Shown one piece after another: positions 16,857-26,783 of a stretch of 64,000 bases of DNA. The stretch's first letter is position 1, and every line of letters begins with the position of its first letter. A model generated the notes under the pieces. It worked only from the letters and a program-made list of their open reading frames with translations, searched no databases and was not told the origin of the DNA. The position numbers and the translations under genes are program-made. Origin of the DNA: Allomuricauda sp. ARW1Y1 (GTDB lineage: Bacteria > Bacteroidota > Bacteroidia > Flavobacteriales > Flavobacteriaceae); contig NZ_JACBZU010000008.1 in the NCBI RefSeq assembly GCF_013407935.1, forward strand, positions 1 to 64,000, given 5' to 3'.

Positions 16857-17672
16857 ATGGATAAATTACCAAAGATTGCGCTGCCGGCTTTGGCAGCGAT
16901 TATTTTCTTGATTATCATCATTTCCAAATCGGCCATAACCATTGGCTCCGGGGAAGCTGGAGTGCTTTACAAGACCTTTGGTGGCGGTGTGGTTACCGAG
17001 GAGCCTCCATTGAGCGAAGGTTTCCATTTGGTGGCACCTTGGAACAGGGTCTATATCTACGAAGTGAGGAGACAAGAAGTATTTGAAAAAATGAAAGTGT
17101 TGTCATCCAATGGTCTGGACATTCAATTAGATGCGTCAGCCTGGTACAAGCCTACATATAACGAGCTAGGAAAGTTGCACCAAGAAATTGGGGAAGACTA
17201 CCTCAATCGTATTATTCTTCCTACCATTCGGTCTGCTGCGCGTAGTGTAGTGGGTCGATATACCCCAGAGCAGCTCTATTCCAGTAAGAGGGATGCCATC
17301 CAGAACGAGATTTTCGAGGAAACTAAGAAAATTGTGAGCGACCAGTACATTGAATTGGATGATATTCTGGTCCGCGATGTTACCTTGCCACCTACCATCA
17401 AAGAAGCCATTGAGCGCAAACTGAAAGAGGAGCAAGCTTCATTGGAATACGAATTCCGATTGGAACGTGCACAAAAAGAAGCGGAACGGCAGCGTATTGA
17501 GGCTCAAGGTAAGGCGGATGCGAACCGAATTTTGAGCGCATCGCTTACAGACAAGATATTGCAGGACAAAGGTATAGAAGCCACATTAAAATTATCGCAA
17601 TCTCCCAATGCCAAGGTGGTAGTGGTAGGTTCCGGTGATGATGGCCTTCCATTAATTTTGGGAAATAACTAA
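16857..17672 (+). CDS. Prohibitin/SPFH-family membrane protein
   Basis: 271 residues. One N-terminal helix (ALPALAAIIFLIIIISKSA), then an SPFH/Band 7 domain (GEAGVLYKTFGGGV... SEGFHLVAPWNRVYIYEVRRQE) with RSVVGRYTPEQLYSSKRDAI, followed by a charged helical coiled-coil region (ERKLKEEQASLEYEFRLERAQKEAERQRIEAQGKADANR). Family members oligomerise into rings or cages at the membrane and often regulate FtsH-type proteolysis. It begins 13 bases after the VWA protein gene, suggesting cotranscription. Confidence 0.88.
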   Translation: MDKLPKIALPALAAIIFLIIIISKSAITIGSGEAGVLYKTFGGGVVTEEPPLSEGFHLVAPWNRVYIYEVRRQEVFEKMKVLSSNGLDIQLDASAWYKPTYNELGKLHQEIGEDYLNRIILPTIRSAARSVVGRYTPEQLYSSKRDAIQNEIFEETKKIVSDQYIELDDILVRDVTLPPTIKEAIERKLKEEQASLEYEFRLERAQKEAERQRIEAQGKADANRILSASLTDKILQDKGIEATLKLSQSPNAKVVVVGSGDDGLPLILGNN

Positions 17673-17683
17673 TTTTCGCTTTT

Positions 17684-17710
17684 TTGATATAAAAATATGT
17701 CCTACTTTTG
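17684..17710 (+). promoter_or_regulatory. Promoter of the histidine operon leader
   Basis: TTG at 17684-17686, 16-bp spacer, TACTTTTG (TAnnTTTG) at 17703-17710. The predicted start near 17715 is only a few bases before the leader-peptide ATG at 17718, so the leader peptide would be essentially leaderless. Confidence 0.55.
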
Positions 17711-17717
17711 AAGCGTA

Positions 17718-17771
17718 ATGAGAAACAAAAACACACATCATCATTTTTGCACTTGCTCTCAAGCGAGGTAG
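17718..17771 (+). CDS. his operon leader peptide (17 aa, three consecutive His codons)
   Basis: ATG at 17718, TAG at 17769-17771, reading MRNKNTHHHFCTCSQAR. Three CAT codons in a row at 17736-17744 lie between a promoter and a strong terminator hairpin, immediately upstream of hisG. This is the arrangement of classical amino-acid attenuation: scarcity of charged tRNA-His would stall ribosomes at the His codons and prevent the downstream terminator. Pairing between the leader and the terminator stem was not modelled. Confidence 0.75.
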   Translation: MRNKNTHHHFCTCSQAR

Positions 17772-17801
17772 AAATGTATTGTTGTTTTTAAAATATATTC
17801 T

Positions 17802-17835
17802 AACCCGTTTGAGAAATCAAACGGGTTTATTTTTT
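17802..17835 (+). terminator. his operon attenuator hairpin
   Basis: Perfect 11-bp stem AACCCGTTTGA (17802-17812) / TCAAACGGGTT (17817-17827), GAAA loop, then TATTTTTT. It stands between the His-rich leader peptide and hisG (start 17872), so it would stop transcription before the operon unless relieved. Confidence 0.85.
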
Positions 17836-17871
17836 GCACCCCTTTGGTTTTTCGGACAAAACGATTGAAAA

Positions 17872-18729
17872 ATGACAAAAATTAGAATTGCTGTTCAAAA
17901 AAGTGGCCGTTTAAATGAAGATTCCCTGGCCATTTTAAAAGATTGCGGTATTTCCATCGACAATGGGAAGGACCAATTGAAAGCTACCTCGCGTAATTTT
18001 CCCTTGGAAGTATTTTACCTTCGTAATGGCGACATACCCCAATACTTAAGGGATGGGGTAGTAGACATCGCCATTATTGGGGAAAACGTTTTGATCGAAA
18101 AAGGAAAGGATATTTCCATCGCAGAACGTTTGAACTTTTCCAAATGTCGTGTGTCCCTTGCCGTCCCAAAGGGTGTAACCTACAATTCCATCAAGGATTT
18201 TGAAGGTAAAAAGATTGCGACCTCTTACCCGAATACAGTGAAAGAGTATTTGGCATCAAAAGGTGTTACGGCAGATTTGCACATCATCAACGGTTCGGTG
18301 GAAATTGCCCCGAACATAGGTTTGGCATACGGAATCTGCGATATCGTTTCCAGTGGAAGCACCCTGTTCAAAAATAATCTGAAAGAGGTCGAAGTGATGT
18401 TGACCAGCGAAGCCGTTTTGGCCGTATCGCCCACAATCTCGGAAGAGCGCAAAGAATTGTTGAAAAAAATCCAATTCAGGATCAAATCGGTGCTGCAGGC
18501 ACGTCAGAACAAATATGTATTGATGAATGCCCCAAATGACAAACTCGACCAAATCATTTCCATTCTTCCGGGAATGCGAAGCCCCACGGTATTGCCTTTG
18601 GCCGAGGAAGGTTGGAGTTCGGTGCACACCGTAATCAATCGGGAAACATTTTGGGAGGTCATCGACGAGCTGAAAGCAGCGGGTGCCGAAGGAATATTGG
18701 TTTGTCCTATTGAAAAAATGGTATTGTAA
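17872..18729 (+). CDS. hisG: ATP phosphoribosyltransferase (long form)
   Basis: 285 residues, the HisG-long form with its own C-terminal regulatory domain (no HisZ needed). It catalyses the first, feedback-controlled step of histidine synthesis. Motifs: IRIAVQKSGRLNEDSL at the N-terminus, VDIAIIGENVL, IATSYPNTVKEYL, and the phosphate-binding DIVSSGSTLFKNNL. The C-terminal regulatory part includes MRSPTVLPLAEEGW. The stop overlaps the hisD start by one base (TAATG). Confidence 0.95.
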   Translation: MTKIRIAVQKSGRLNEDSLAILKDCGISIDNGKDQLKATSRNFPLEVFYLRNGDIPQYLRDGVVDIAIIGENVLIEKGKDISIAERLNFSKCRVSLAVPKGVTYNSIKDFEGKKIATSYPNTVKEYLASKGVTADLHIINGSVEIAPNIGLAYGICDIVSSGSTLFKNNLKEVEVMLTSEAVLAVSPTISEERKELLKKIQFRIKSVLQARQNKYVLMNAPNDKLDQIISILPGMRSPTVLPLAEEGWSSVHTVINRETFWEVIDELKAAGAEGILVCPIEKMVL

Positions 18730-20012
18730 TGCAACGTATCAACTATCCACAACCCACGGAATGGGATGAAGTTTTAAAGCGCCCCACCCAGACAGTTACC
18801 GACATCGAGGAAATCGTAAATAGTATTTTTAAAGAGGTTCAGGTAGATGGGGATGCGGTCATCAAAAAATATACGGCCCAATTTGACAAGGTCACGTTGG
18901 AATCCCTGTTGGTAACTGATGATGAAGTGGAAAAAGCGCGCCTTGCGGTCTCCGATGCACTGAAACAGGCTATCAATTTGGCCAAATCCAATATTGAGAA
19001 GTTCCACGCAGCACAAAAAACGCCCAAATTGGAAATTGAGACCATGCCCGGCGTAGCATGTTGGCAGGAAAAGCGTCCCATTCAAAAAGTAGGATTGTAC
19101 ATTCCAGGAGGAACGGCGCCTTTGTTTTCCACTATTTTGATGTTGGCCATTCCGGCAAAATTGGCTGGTTGCCAAGAAATTGTGCTCTGTAGCCCCCCGG
19201 ATAAAAATGGGGAAATCAATCCAGCGATTTTATATACCGCCCAATTGTGTGGCGTAACGCAAATCATTAAAGTGGGAGGCATTCAGGCGATTGCCGGCAT
19301 GACCTTTGGTACGGAAAGCATTCCTAAGGTGTACAAAATATTTGGCCCCGGTAACCAATATGTAACCGTTGCAAAGCAACTGGCCACCAAATTCGGGGTA
19401 GCGATTGATATGCCAGCCGGCCCAAGTGAACTGTTGGTCGTGGCAGATGATTCTGCCAATGCATCCTTTGTGGCTTCGGACTTGTTGAGTCAGGCAGAGC
19501 ACGGCGTTGACAGTCAAGTGATTTTGGTATCCACATCGGAAAAGTTGATTGAAGCCGTAGAAAAGGAGATTGAAAGCCAAATCAAACAATTGCCAAGGGA
19601 AGAAATTGCACGAAAATCCATAAGCAATAGTAGATTGATTTTGGTCGAAAATGACCAAGAAGCTTTGGAACTCATCAATGCTTATGGTCCTGAACATTAC
19701 ATCGTTTGTGTGGAAAATGAGGAATACTATTTGGAAAATACCTTAAATGCCGGTTCAGTTTTTATCGGAAACTTTACGCCGGAAAGTGCAGGCGATTATG
19801 CGTCGGGTACCAACCATACCTTGCCCACCAATGGCTATGCCAAACAATATAGCGGCGTGAATCTGGACAGTTTTATGAAGAGCATGACTTTTCAAAGAAT
19901 ATCCGAAAAAGGCATCCAAGGTATCGGAAGTGCCATTGAATTGATGGCCGAAGCAGAGGGATTGCAGGCACATAAAAATGCCGTGACCCTTAGACTAAAA
20001 AGTTTGAAATAA
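18729..20012 (+). CDS. hisD: Histidinol dehydrogenase
   Basis: 427 residues. NAD- and zinc-dependent oxidation of histidinol to histidine, the last two steps. Visible are GLYIPGGTAPLFSTILMLAIPAK, IFGPGNQYVTVAKQLATK, the signature IDMPAGPSELLVVADDSA, and zinc-site regions LLSQAEHGVDSQV and GNFTPESAGDYASGTNHTLPT. Overlaps hisG and hisC by one base each, so it is translated from the same polycistron. Confidence 0.96.
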   Translation: MQRINYPQPTEWDEVLKRPTQTVTDIEEIVNSIFKEVQVDGDAVIKKYTAQFDKVTLESLLVTDDEVEKARLAVSDALKQAINLAKSNIEKFHAAQKTPKLEIETMPGVACWQEKRPIQKVGLYIPGGTAPLFSTILMLAIPAKLAGCQEIVLCSPPDKNGEINPAILYTAQLCGVTQIIKVGGIQAIAGMTFGTESIPKVYKIFGPGNQYVTVAKQLATKFGVAIDMPAGPSELLVVADDSANASFVASDLLSQAEHGVDSQVILVSTSEKLIEAVEKEIESQIKQLPREEIARKSISNSRLILVENDQEALELINAYGPEHYIVCVENEEYYLENTLNAGSVFIGNFTPESAGDYASGTNHTLPTNGYAKQYSGVNLDSFMKSMTFQRISEKGIQGIGSAIELMAEAEGLQAHKNAVTLRLKSLK

Positions 20013-21058
20013 TGGAGGGCTTCGATGTAAACAGATTGTTAAGGGAATCGGTTCGTAAGCTACAGCCGTACTCTTCGGCCCGTGATGAATACGTTTCCGA
20101 TGGCTCGGAGATGATTTTTTTGGATGCCAATGAAAATCCTTTCGATAATGGCGTCAACCGTTATCCCGACCCGTATCAGCGGAGCCTGAAATCCGTGTTG
20201 TCAGAACAAAAAGGATTAACGGAGCAGCAAATTTTATTGGGAAATGGCAGTGACGAAGTATTGGATTTGATTTATAGGGCGTTCTGCGAACCGAATCAGG
20301 ACAATATTATCACTTTGCCGCCAACGTATGGAATGTACAAGGTGCTGGCAGGTATAAACGCGGTGGAGAACAGAGAAGTGTTGTTGACAAAGGATTTCGA
20401 ACCCAACGTAACTGAAATTTTGAAGGTGGCGGATTCCAATTCCAAGTTACTTTTTATCTGTTCGCCCAATAATCCTACGGGAAATGCCTTTCAGAAAAAA
20501 GGAATCAAGGAACTATTGGAATCGTTCAATGGCTTGGTGGTGGTTGATGAGGCTTACATTGATTTCTCGAACGATGAAAGTTGGGTATCCGAACTCAAGC
20601 AGTATCCCAACTTAATCGTGACCCAGACCTTGTCCAAGGCATACGGACTGGCAGGCATCCGATTGGGGATTTGCTACGCATCCGATGAAATCATCGGAAT
20701 ACTGAACAAAATCAAACCACCTTACAACGTCAACCAATTGACCCAGCAACGAGCCTTACAGCGCGTTTTGCATCAGGATTTAGTGAAACAAGAGGTGAAG
20801 CAAATCCTTGACGAAAGGGAAGAATTGATCAAAGCCTTGAAAGATTTGGAATTTGTGACAGCATTGTATCCTACCGACGCCAATTTTATACTGGCCAAAG
20901 TAGATGATGCCAACAAACGCTACCAACAACTTTTAGAGAAACAAGTGGTGGTCCGAAACCGAAGTACCCAACCGCTCTGCGAAAATACACTGCGATTTAC
21001 GGTAGGAACGCCAGAAGAGAACAAAAAATTGATTGCTATTTTAAAAGAATTGAACTGA
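20012..21058 (+). CDS. hisC: Histidinol-phosphate aminotransferase
   Basis: 348 residues. Fold-type I PLP aminotransferase converting imidazole-acetol phosphate to histidinol phosphate. Motifs: [57 protein letters not shown] lysine in [16 protein letters not shown], and C-terminal [13 protein letters not shown]. Overlaps hisD and hisB by one base each. Confidence 0.96.
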   Translation: MEGFDVNRLLRESVRKLQPYSSARDEYVSDGSEMIFLDANENPFDNGVNRYPDPYQRSLKSVLSEQKGLTEQQILLGNGSDEVLDLIYRAFCEPNQDNIITLPPTYGMYKVLAGINAVENREVLLTKDFEPNVTEILKVADSNSKLLFICSPNNPTGNAFQKKGIKELLESFNGLVVVDEAYIDFSNDESWVSELKQYPNLIVTQTLSKAYGLAGIRLGICYASDEIIGILNKIKPPYNVNQLTQQRALQRVLHQDLVKQEVKQILDEREELIKALKDLEFVTALYPTDANFILAKVDDANKRYQQLLEKQVVVRNRSTQPLCENTLRFTVGTPEENKKLIAILKELN

Positions 21059-22194
21059 TGGGCAAAAAAGTACTATTCATTGATCGTGATGGAACCATCA
21101 TCAAGGAAACTGTTGATGAGCAAATAGATGCCTTTGATAAAATGGTTTTTTATCCCAAAGTATTCACGTATTTGGGGAAAATCGCCAAGGAATTGGATTA
21201 TGAATTGGTGATGATCACCAATCAGGATGGCTTGGGAACCGATAGCTTTCCCGAAGATACCTTTTGGCCCGTTCACAACTTTATCATCAAAGCTTTTGAA
21301 AATGAAGGTGTTGTGTTTGATGGTGTTTTTATCGACAGGACATTTCCGAAAGATAATGCGGACACCCGCAAACCAGGTACTGGACTGCTGACTGCCTATT
21401 TTTCAGAGGAATACGATTTGAAAAATTCTTTCGTCATCGGAGACCGATTGACCGATGTGGAATTGGCCAAAAATTTGGGTGCCAAAGGAATTTTTATAAA
21501 TGATGAAACCCATTTAGGAACCGATGAAATCACTGTAAAGCGCGGAGAATTGGACGACTACATTGCTTTGGAAAGCAACGATTGGGAAAAAATCTATGAA
21601 TTTTTAAAACTGGAAAACCGGGTAGCAGAAATATCCCGAAAAACCAATGAAACGGACATCCAAATCAAAATCAACCTCGATGGTACCGGAAAAAGTGACA
21701 TCAATACTGGTTTGGCCTTTTTTGACCATATGTTGGACCAATTGGCCCGACACGGACAAATGGATTTGGAAATCAGAGTGGACGGCGATTTAGAGGTGGA
21801 CGAACACCACACCATCGAGGACACGGCCATTGCCTTGGGCGAGTTGTTTTCCAAAGCATTGGGCAACAAACTGGGTATTGAGCGCTACGGATTTGCTTTG
21901 CCCATGGACGACTGCCTAGCACAAGTGGCCATAGACTTTGGCGGACGCAATTGGTTGGTCTGGGATACGGAGTTTAAACGTGAAAAGGTGGGCGATATGC
22001 CAACTGAGATGTTCATGCACTTTTTTAAATCGTTTGCGGACGGTGCCAAGGCCAATTTGAACATCAAGGCAGAAGGCACCAATGAGCATCATAAAATCGA
22101 GGCTATTTTTAAAGCTTTTGCCAAGTCCATTAAAATGGCGGTGAAGCGAGATGCGGAAAAAATGGTGTTGCCCTCCACCAAAGGGATGCTATAA
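21058..22194 (+). CDS. hisB: Bifunctional histidinol-phosphatase / imidazoleglycerol-phosphate dehydratase
   Basis: 378 residues. The N-terminal ~165 residues are a HAD phosphatase (FIDRDGTII with the nucleophile/acid D-x-[28 protein letters not shown]). The C-terminal ~200 residues are the IGP dehydratase with its duplicated metal-binding histidine motifs ([51 protein letters not shown]). The fusion is standard in Bacteroidota and gammaproteobacteria. A REP-like element separates it from hisH. Confidence 0.96.
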   Translation: MGKKVLFIDRDGTIIKETVDEQIDAFDKMVFYPKVFTYLGKIAKELDYELVMITNQDGLGTDSFPEDTFWPVHNFIIKAFENEGVVFDGVFIDRTFPKDNADTRKPGTGLLTAYFSEEYDLKNSFVIGDRLTDVELAKNLGAKGIFINDETHLGTDEITVKRGELDDYIALESNDWEKIYEFLKLENRVAEISRKTNETDIQIKINLDGTGKSDINTGLAFFDHMLDQLARHGQMDLEIRVDGDLEVDEHHTIEDTAIALGELFSKALGNKLGIERYGFALPMDDCLAQVAIDFGGRNWLVWDTEFKREKVGDMPTEMFMHFFKSFADGAKANLNIKAEGTNEHHKIEAIFKAFAKSIKMAVKRDAEKMVLPSTKGML

Positions 22195-22203
22195 AAACTG
22201 TTA

Positions 22204-22260
22204 TGTCGAAGGAGCTTGCGACTGAGAAATCCAGATTTCTCGTTATGCTCGAAATGACAA
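22204..22260. repeat. REP-like intergenic palindromic element
   Basis: Starts TGTCGAAGGAG and ends CTCGAAATGACA, with an inner palindrome GAGAAATC-CA-GATTTCTC. It shares the TGTCAT/ATGACA ends and CTCGA-type core with elements at 24877-24931, 50877-50946 and 63937-63984, so a dispersed REP-like family is present. It lies within the his operon between hisB and hisH and must be transcribed through. Confidence 0.55.
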
Positions 22261-22275
22261 AAGATTAAAGAATAA

Positions 22276-22857
22276 ATGAAGATTGTAATAATCGATTACG
22301 GAGCAGGAAACATCCAAAGTATCATGTTTGCCATAAAACGCTTGGGATATGAAGCGGTTTTAAGCCATGATGCGGAAGAGATACGCAATGCGGACAAGGT
22401 GATTTTTCCTGGAGTCGGGGAGGCCAGTTCAGCCATGGCAAAGTTAAGGGCTACTGGATTGGACAAGGTAATCCCAACGCTGAAACAGCCCGTTTTGGGT
22501 ATCTGCTTGGGTATGCAGTTGATGTGCCATTCATCCGAAGAGGGGGAAACCGAAGGTCTCGGCATTTTTGATTTGGATGTGGTGAAATTTTCCAACAACG
22601 TAAAAGTACCCCAAATTGGTTGGAACCAGATTTCAAATCTAAAAAGTAAATTGTTCACCAATATTCCCGAGAAATCCTATATCTATTTGGTGCATAGTTT
22701 TTACGCCCCGACCGGAGAGAAAACCATTGCTACCTCAGAATATGATGTGGAATACAGTGCAGCGCTGCAGAAGGATAATTTTTATGGGGTTCAGTTTCAC
22801 CCAGAAAAGAGTAGTGAGGTGGGGAGTGAGATTCTCCAAAATTTTCTAAAAATATAA
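22276..22857 (+). CDS. hisH: Imidazole glycerol phosphate synthase, glutaminase subunit
   Basis: 193 residues. Class I glutamine amidotransferase that feeds ammonia to HisF. Motifs: [22 protein letters not shown], nucleophile Cys in GICLGMQLM, and the His-x-Glu of the triad in [11 protein letters not shown]. The start follows the REP-like element by 15 bases. Two bases separate its stop from hisA. Confidence 0.95.
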   Translation: MKIVIIDYGAGNIQSIMFAIKRLGYEAVLSHDAEEIRNADKVIFPGVGEASSAMAKLRATGLDKVIPTLKQPVLGICLGMQLMCHSSEEGETEGLGIFDLDVVKFSNNVKVPQIGWNQISNLKSKLFTNIPEKSYIYLVHSFYAPTGEKTIATSEYDVEYSAALQKDNFYGVQFHPEKSSEVGSEILQNFLKI

Positions 22858-22859
22858 GT

Positions 22860-23591
22860 ATGAGAATTATTCCAGCCATAGATATTATCGACGGGAAGTG
22901 CGTCCGTCTTTCCAAAGGTGATTACAGCACCAAAAAAATCTACAATGAAAATCCGTTGGAAGTCGCCAAGGAATTTGAGGCCCATGGAATCCAATATTTA
23001 CATCTGGTGGATTTGGATGGCGCTAAGTCCCAACACATTGTCAACTACAAAGTATTGGAAACCATTGCTTTAAAAACCAATTTGCAAATTGATTTTGGGG
23101 GTGGGCTAAAATCTGGAGATGATTTACACGTCGCTTTTGAAAGCGGGGCACATCAAATCACAGGTGGAAGCATTGCAGTAAAGGATAGGGATACCTTTTT
23201 GAGCTGGTTGTCGACCTACGGAGCCAGAAAAATTATTCTGGGAGCCGATGCGAACCATGGAAAAGTTGCTGTATCGGGCTGGCAGGAAGAATCGGACCTG
23301 GAGCTGATTCCTTTTGTACAAGAGTACCAATCCGAAGGAATTGAATATGTAATCTGTACCGATATCAGCAAAGATGGCATGTTGCAAGGTCCTGCTTTTG
23401 ACTTGTATCAAAAAATGCTGTCCGAAACCAAAAAAGGATTAAATTTAATAGCCAGTGGTGGCATCTCCACCTTTGACGAACTCCCCAAACTTGCCGATAT
23501 TGGTTGTGAAGGCACAATCATTGGCAAAGCCATTTATGAAGGCAAGATCAGTTTAAAGCAATTGGAACATTATATTCTTGAAAATGGATAA
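22860..23591 (+). CDS. hisA: Phosphoribosylformimino-AICAR ribotide isomerase
   Basis: 243 residues. TIM-barrel Amadori isomerase. Catalytic Asp in [19 protein letters not shown], phosphate-binding [10 protein letters not shown] and [13 protein letters not shown], and second catalytic Asp in [13 protein letters not shown]. Its end overlaps the start of the DinB-like gene by eight bases when the ATG at 23584 is used. Confidence 0.95.
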   Translation: MRIIPAIDIIDGKCVRLSKGDYSTKKIYNENPLEVAKEFEAHGIQYLHLVDLDGAKSQHIVNYKVLETIALKTNLQIDFGGGLKSGDDLHVAFESGAHQITGGSIAVKDRDTFLSWLSTYGARKIILGADANHGKVAVSGWQEESDLELIPFVQEYQSEGIEYVICTDISKDGMLQGPAFDLYQKMLSETKKGLNLIASGGISTFDELPKLADIGCEGTIIGKAIYEGKISLKQLEHYILENG

Positions 23592-24099
23592 GGAAAAAGA
23601 ACTCCAGGAAGAATTGGTTTGGAATGCGGGTTATCGAATGAACGAGAGCCTTCGCATGATCAAAATTTGTTTGGAACAACTGTCGGAAGAGCAGGTTTGG
23701 GAAAAACCGAACGAATCGAGCAACAGTATTGCCAATCTCATCCTTCATTTGTGTGGAAACATTACCCAATATGGGATAGCGTCCATTCAAAATTTGGAAG
23801 ATGAGCGCAAGCGGGATGAGGAATTTTCAACGGAATCGGGCTACACAAAAGCGGAATTGTTGAAAAAATTGGAAGATACGTTGTCCGATGCCAAAAGGGC
23901 GTTTTATGATGCTCCCATCAATGAATTATTGCGCAAACGCAATGTTCAGGGCTTTAACTTTTCCGGGGTGGGGAACATCATCCATGTCACGGAACATTTA
24001 TCCTATCACACTGGGCAAATAGCGCTTTGGACAAAGATTTTAAAGAATAAGGATTTGGCATTTTATGGAGGTGTCAATCTAAATGCCAAGAATGAATAA
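23584..24099 (+). CDS. DinB-family putative metal-dependent protein
   Basis: 171 residues from ATG 23584. Four-helix DinB/YfiT-like fold. The metal-binding histidines are visible in [13 protein letters not shown] (first His) and [16 protein letters not shown] (two His). DinB-type enzymes are often thiol-dependent transferases or isomerases (bacillithiol or mycothiol in other phyla). It overlaps hisA and precedes hisF by 13 bases, thus is inserted in the his operon; no histidine-pathway role is known, so this is probably a hitch-hiker gene. Confidence 0.8.
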   Translation: MDKEKELQEELVWNAGYRMNESLRMIKICLEQLSEEQVWEKPNESSNSIANLILHLCGNITQYGIASIQNLEDERKRDEEFSTESGYTKAELLKKLEDTLSDAKRAFYDAPINELLRKRNVQGFNFSGVGNIIHVTEHLSYHTGQIALWTKILKNKDLAFYGGVNLNAKNE

Positions 24100-24112
24100 T
24101 AGTATTCTCTAA

Positions 24113-24868
24113 ATGCTCACCAAAAGAATTATACCCTGTCTGGATATTAAAAACGGACGAACTGTAAAAGGAATCAACTTTGTGGACCTACGCGATGCGG
24201 GCGATCCTGTGGAACTGGCGTCCATTTATGCCCAAGAAGGTGCCGACGAGTTGGTTTTTTTAGATATTTCGGCCACCGAAGAGAAAAGAAAGACCCTTGC
24301 CGAACTAGTCTATCATGTAGCAGAGACCATCAATATACCTTTTACCGTGGGTGGTGGGATTTCGTCCATAGAGGATGTAGACATACTTTTGAAAAACGGT
24401 GCCGATAAGGTTTCCATCAACTCATCAGCGGTAAAACGGCCCGAATTGATCAATGAATTGGTCGCCAAATTTGGTTCTCAATGTATCGTTGTTGCCATTG
24501 ATGCCAAACAAATAAACGGACGATGGAAAGTACATTTGGTAGGGGGGAAGGTTCCCACGGAATTGGACCTTTTTGAATGGGCAAAGGAAGTAGAAAAGCG
24601 TGGTGCAGGTGAAATTTTGTTCACTTCCATGGACCACGACGGTACCAAAAATGGCTTCGCCAATCAAGCATTGGCCAAATTGTCCGAATTGGTTAATATT
24701 CCGGTGATCGCTTCAGGTGGGGCAGGAACCATTTCACACTTTACGGACACTTTCAAAGATGGAAAAGCTGATGCTGCTTTGGCTGCCAGTGTTTTTCATT
24801 TTAAGGAAATCGAAATCAATACGCTCAAACAAGAATTAAAGGAGGAAGGAATTCCGGTAAGGATATAA
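24113..24868 (+). CDS. hisF: Imidazole glycerol phosphate synthase, cyclase subunit
   Basis: 251 residues. TIM-barrel partner of HisH. Catalytic Asp in [43 protein letters not shown], second catalytic Asp in [14 protein letters not shown] and phosphate loop [13 protein letters not shown]. The gene is separated from hisH by hisA and the DinB-like gene. Confidence 0.96.
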   Translation: MLTKRIIPCLDIKNGRTVKGINFVDLRDAGDPVELASIYAQEGADELVFLDISATEEKRKTLAELVYHVAETINIPFTVGGGISSIEDVDILLKNGADKVSINSSAVKRPELINELVAKFGSQCIVVAIDAKQINGRWKVHLVGGKVPTELDLFEWAKEVEKRGAGEILFTSMDHDGTKNGFANQALAKLSELVNIPVIASGGAGTISHFTDTFKDGKADAALAASVFHFKEIEINTLKQELKEEGIPVRI

Positions 24869-24876
24869 ATTAGGTT

Positions 24877-24931
24877 TGTCATATCTCGACTGCTCCTTCG
24901 ACTGCGCTCAGGATGACATCTCGATATGACA
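24877..24931. repeat. REP-like intergenic palindromic element
   Basis: Ends TGTCATATCTCGA and TCGATATGACA are near-perfect inverted repeats around a CTCCTTCGACTGCGCTCAGGA core. It lies between hisF and hisIE, nine bases after the hisF stop. A longer hisIE start at 24913 would fall inside this element and is therefore unlikely. Confidence 0.6.
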
Positions 24932-24948
24932 AGTACAATACATACAAA

Positions 24949-25545
24949 ATGCAAATAGACTTCAATAAAAATTCAGACGGACTTGTGCCGGCCATTGTTC
25001 AAGATGCAACAACCAAAAATGTTTTGATGCTCGGCTACATGAACCAAGAAGCGTTTGAAAAAACCCAAGAAACACAGAAAGTCACATTTTTTAGCCGTTC
25101 CAAACAGCGATTATGGACCAAAGGCGAGGAAAGCGGGAACTTTTTGAACCTAGTGGATATGCAAGTGGATTGCGATAACGATACGCTTTTGGTCAAGGTA
25201 AATCCAGTTGGTCCTACCTGCCATAAAGGAACCGATACCTGCTGGGCCGAGGAAAATGTTCAAGGCTATGGTTTTTTATCCACCTTGGAAGCTGTTATCG
25301 AATCAAGGAAAAATGACCAAGAGAATCCCGATAGCTATGTCGCGTCCTTGTTCCGAAAAGGCATTAATAAAATCGCCCAAAAAGTGGGGGAGGAAGCTGT
25401 GGAGACCGTAATAGAGGCCAAAGACGACAACGAGGAGCTATTCTTAAATGAGAGTGCCGATTTGTTGTTTCACTACCTCATTCTTTTGCAGGCGAAGGGC
25501 TATTCGCTCAACGATATTGCCCAAGTCCTCGAAAAACGGCATTAA
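24949..25545 (+). CDS. hisIE: Bifunctional phosphoribosyl-AMP cyclohydrolase / phosphoribosyl-ATP pyrophosphatase
   Basis: 198 residues from ATG 24949; the in-frame ATG at 24913 lies within a REP-like repeat. HisI half: VLMLGYMNQEAFEKT, FFSRSKQRLWTKGEESGN, zinc/magnesium site DMQVDCDNDTLLVKV and TCHKGTDTCW. HisE half (from ~residue 105): VASLFRKGINKIAQKVGEEAVETVIEAK with the E/D metal-binding helix and NESADLLFHYLILL. It completes the operon: all enzymes for histidine synthesis from PRPP are encoded between 17872 and 25545. Confidence 0.95.
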   Translation: MQIDFNKNSDGLVPAIVQDATTKNVLMLGYMNQEAFEKTQETQKVTFFSRSKQRLWTKGEESGNFLNLVDMQVDCDNDTLLVKVNPVGPTCHKGTDTCWAEENVQGYGFLSTLEAVIESRKNDQENPDSYVASLFRKGINKIAQKVGEEAVETVIEAKDDNEELFLNESADLLFHYLILLQAKGYSLNDIAQVLEKRH

Positions 25546-25608
25546 ACAAATCCGTTAAGTTTTTTCTAAACGTTTAGCCTTTACAGCGAAATACCGTAAA
25601 TTTATGTG

Positions 25609-26775
25609 ATGGCTATGAACACAAGAAAAGGGTTCCGTTTTACCAAATACGAGGCTCCGGACCAAACTCCGTTCGAAAAACTATTTGAGATTTTCCAAGA
25701 ACTCGTCACCCATACTTCGGGCGATGTGGAGGAGGCTTTGGACTGGCTGCGCGAACTCGACAAGGAATACGAGCTTACCGACGACGATTATACCATCGAC
25801 GATTTTATAGAAGATTTGAAGTCCAAAGGGTATATCCGTGAAGAATTCGATATGGATAATCCCCAAGGCGGCGAAGGTGAAGAAGGTGAGGAAAACGGTG
25901 GTCGAGGTGGTAATCTTTCCATTACCGCCAAGCTGGAACGAATGCTGCGTCAACGGGCCTTGGACCAAATCTTTGGAAAAATCAAACGAAGTGGTTCTGG
26001 AAACCATAAAACAGGAAAATCTGGTAAAGGCGATGAGCATACAGGTGAGTTGCGGGAATATCGATTTGGGGATTCGCTGGAACATATTAGCATGACGGAA
26101 AGCCTTAAAAACGCCCAGGTCAATCACGGATTGGATAATTTTTCCTTGAGCGAGGAGGATTTGGTGGTAGAAGATACACAGCATAAGGCCCAGATGAGTA
26201 CCGTGTTGATGATCGATATCAGCCATAGTATGATTCTGTATGGCGAGGACCGCATTACCCCCGCCAAAAAGGTGGCGATGGCTCTGGCAGAACTGATTAC
26301 AACTCGTTATCCAAAGGATACCTTAGATATTTTGGTGTTCGGAAATGATGCATGGCCCATCCCCATCAAAGATTTGCCGTATTTGAGGGTGGGACCTTAC
26401 CATACCAATACGGTTGCCGGTTTGCAGCTAGCCATGGATATGCTCCGTAGAAAACGGAACACCAATAAGCAAATATTTATGATTACGGATGGAAAGCCGT
26501 CGTGCTTGCGTCTTCCCAATGGCGACTACTATAAAAATAGCGTTGGATTGGACGAATACATTGTTGAAAAATGCTATGCCATGGCACAACAGGCCCGAAA
26601 ACTCCATATTCCCATAACTACCTTTATGATTGCAGAAGACCCTTATTTGATGCAGTTTGTTCGGGAATTTACCAAAGCCAACAAGGGAAAGGCCTTTTAC
26701 ACGGGACTTAAAGGTTTGGGCGAAATGATTTTTGAAGATTACGAACAGAATAGAAAAAGAAGAATAAAAGGATAA
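25609..26775 (+). CDS. VWA-domain protein of a MoxR/VWA pair
   Basis: 388 residues from ATG 25609 (ATG 25615 equally possible). Residues ~1-80 are acidic and helical, followed by a Gly/Glu-rich linker (NPQGGEGEEGEENGGRGG). The C-terminal VWA domain has the MIDAS string LMIDISHSMILYGEDR (D-x-S-x-S) and IFMITDGKPSC. Such VWA proteins act with the MoxR-type AAA ATPase encoded nine bases downstream, likely as a metal-insertion or complex-assembly chaperone. The target is not indicated by neighbours. Confidence 0.85.
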   Translation: MAMNTRKGFRFTKYEAPDQTPFEKLFEIFQELVTHTSGDVEEALDWLRELDKEYELTDDDYTIDDFIEDLKSKGYIREEFDMDNPQGGEGEEGEENGGRGGNLSITAKLERMLRQRALDQIFGKIKRSGSGNHKTGKSGKGDEHTGELREYRFGDSLEHISMTESLKNAQVNHGLDNFSLSEEDLVVEDTQHKAQMSTVLMIDISHSMILYGEDRITPAKKVAMALAELITTRYPKDTLDILVFGNDAWPIPIKDLPYLRVGPYHTNTVAGLQLAMDMLRRKRNTNKQIFMITDGKPSCLRLPNGDYYKNSVGLDEYIVEKCYAMAQQARKLHIPITTFMIAEDPYLMQFVREFTKANKGKAFYTGLKGLGEMIFEDYEQNRKRRIKG

Positions 26776-26783
26776 AACAATAT

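Noticed and set aside
21058..22194. Two-domain HisB as an unusual fusion
   Set aside because: Bifunctional HisB is a standard form in Bacteroidota and Enterobacteria.
24913..24948. Upstream ATG start of hisIE
   Set aside because: It lies inside a REP-like palindromic element; the ATG at 24949 starts the conserved sequence.
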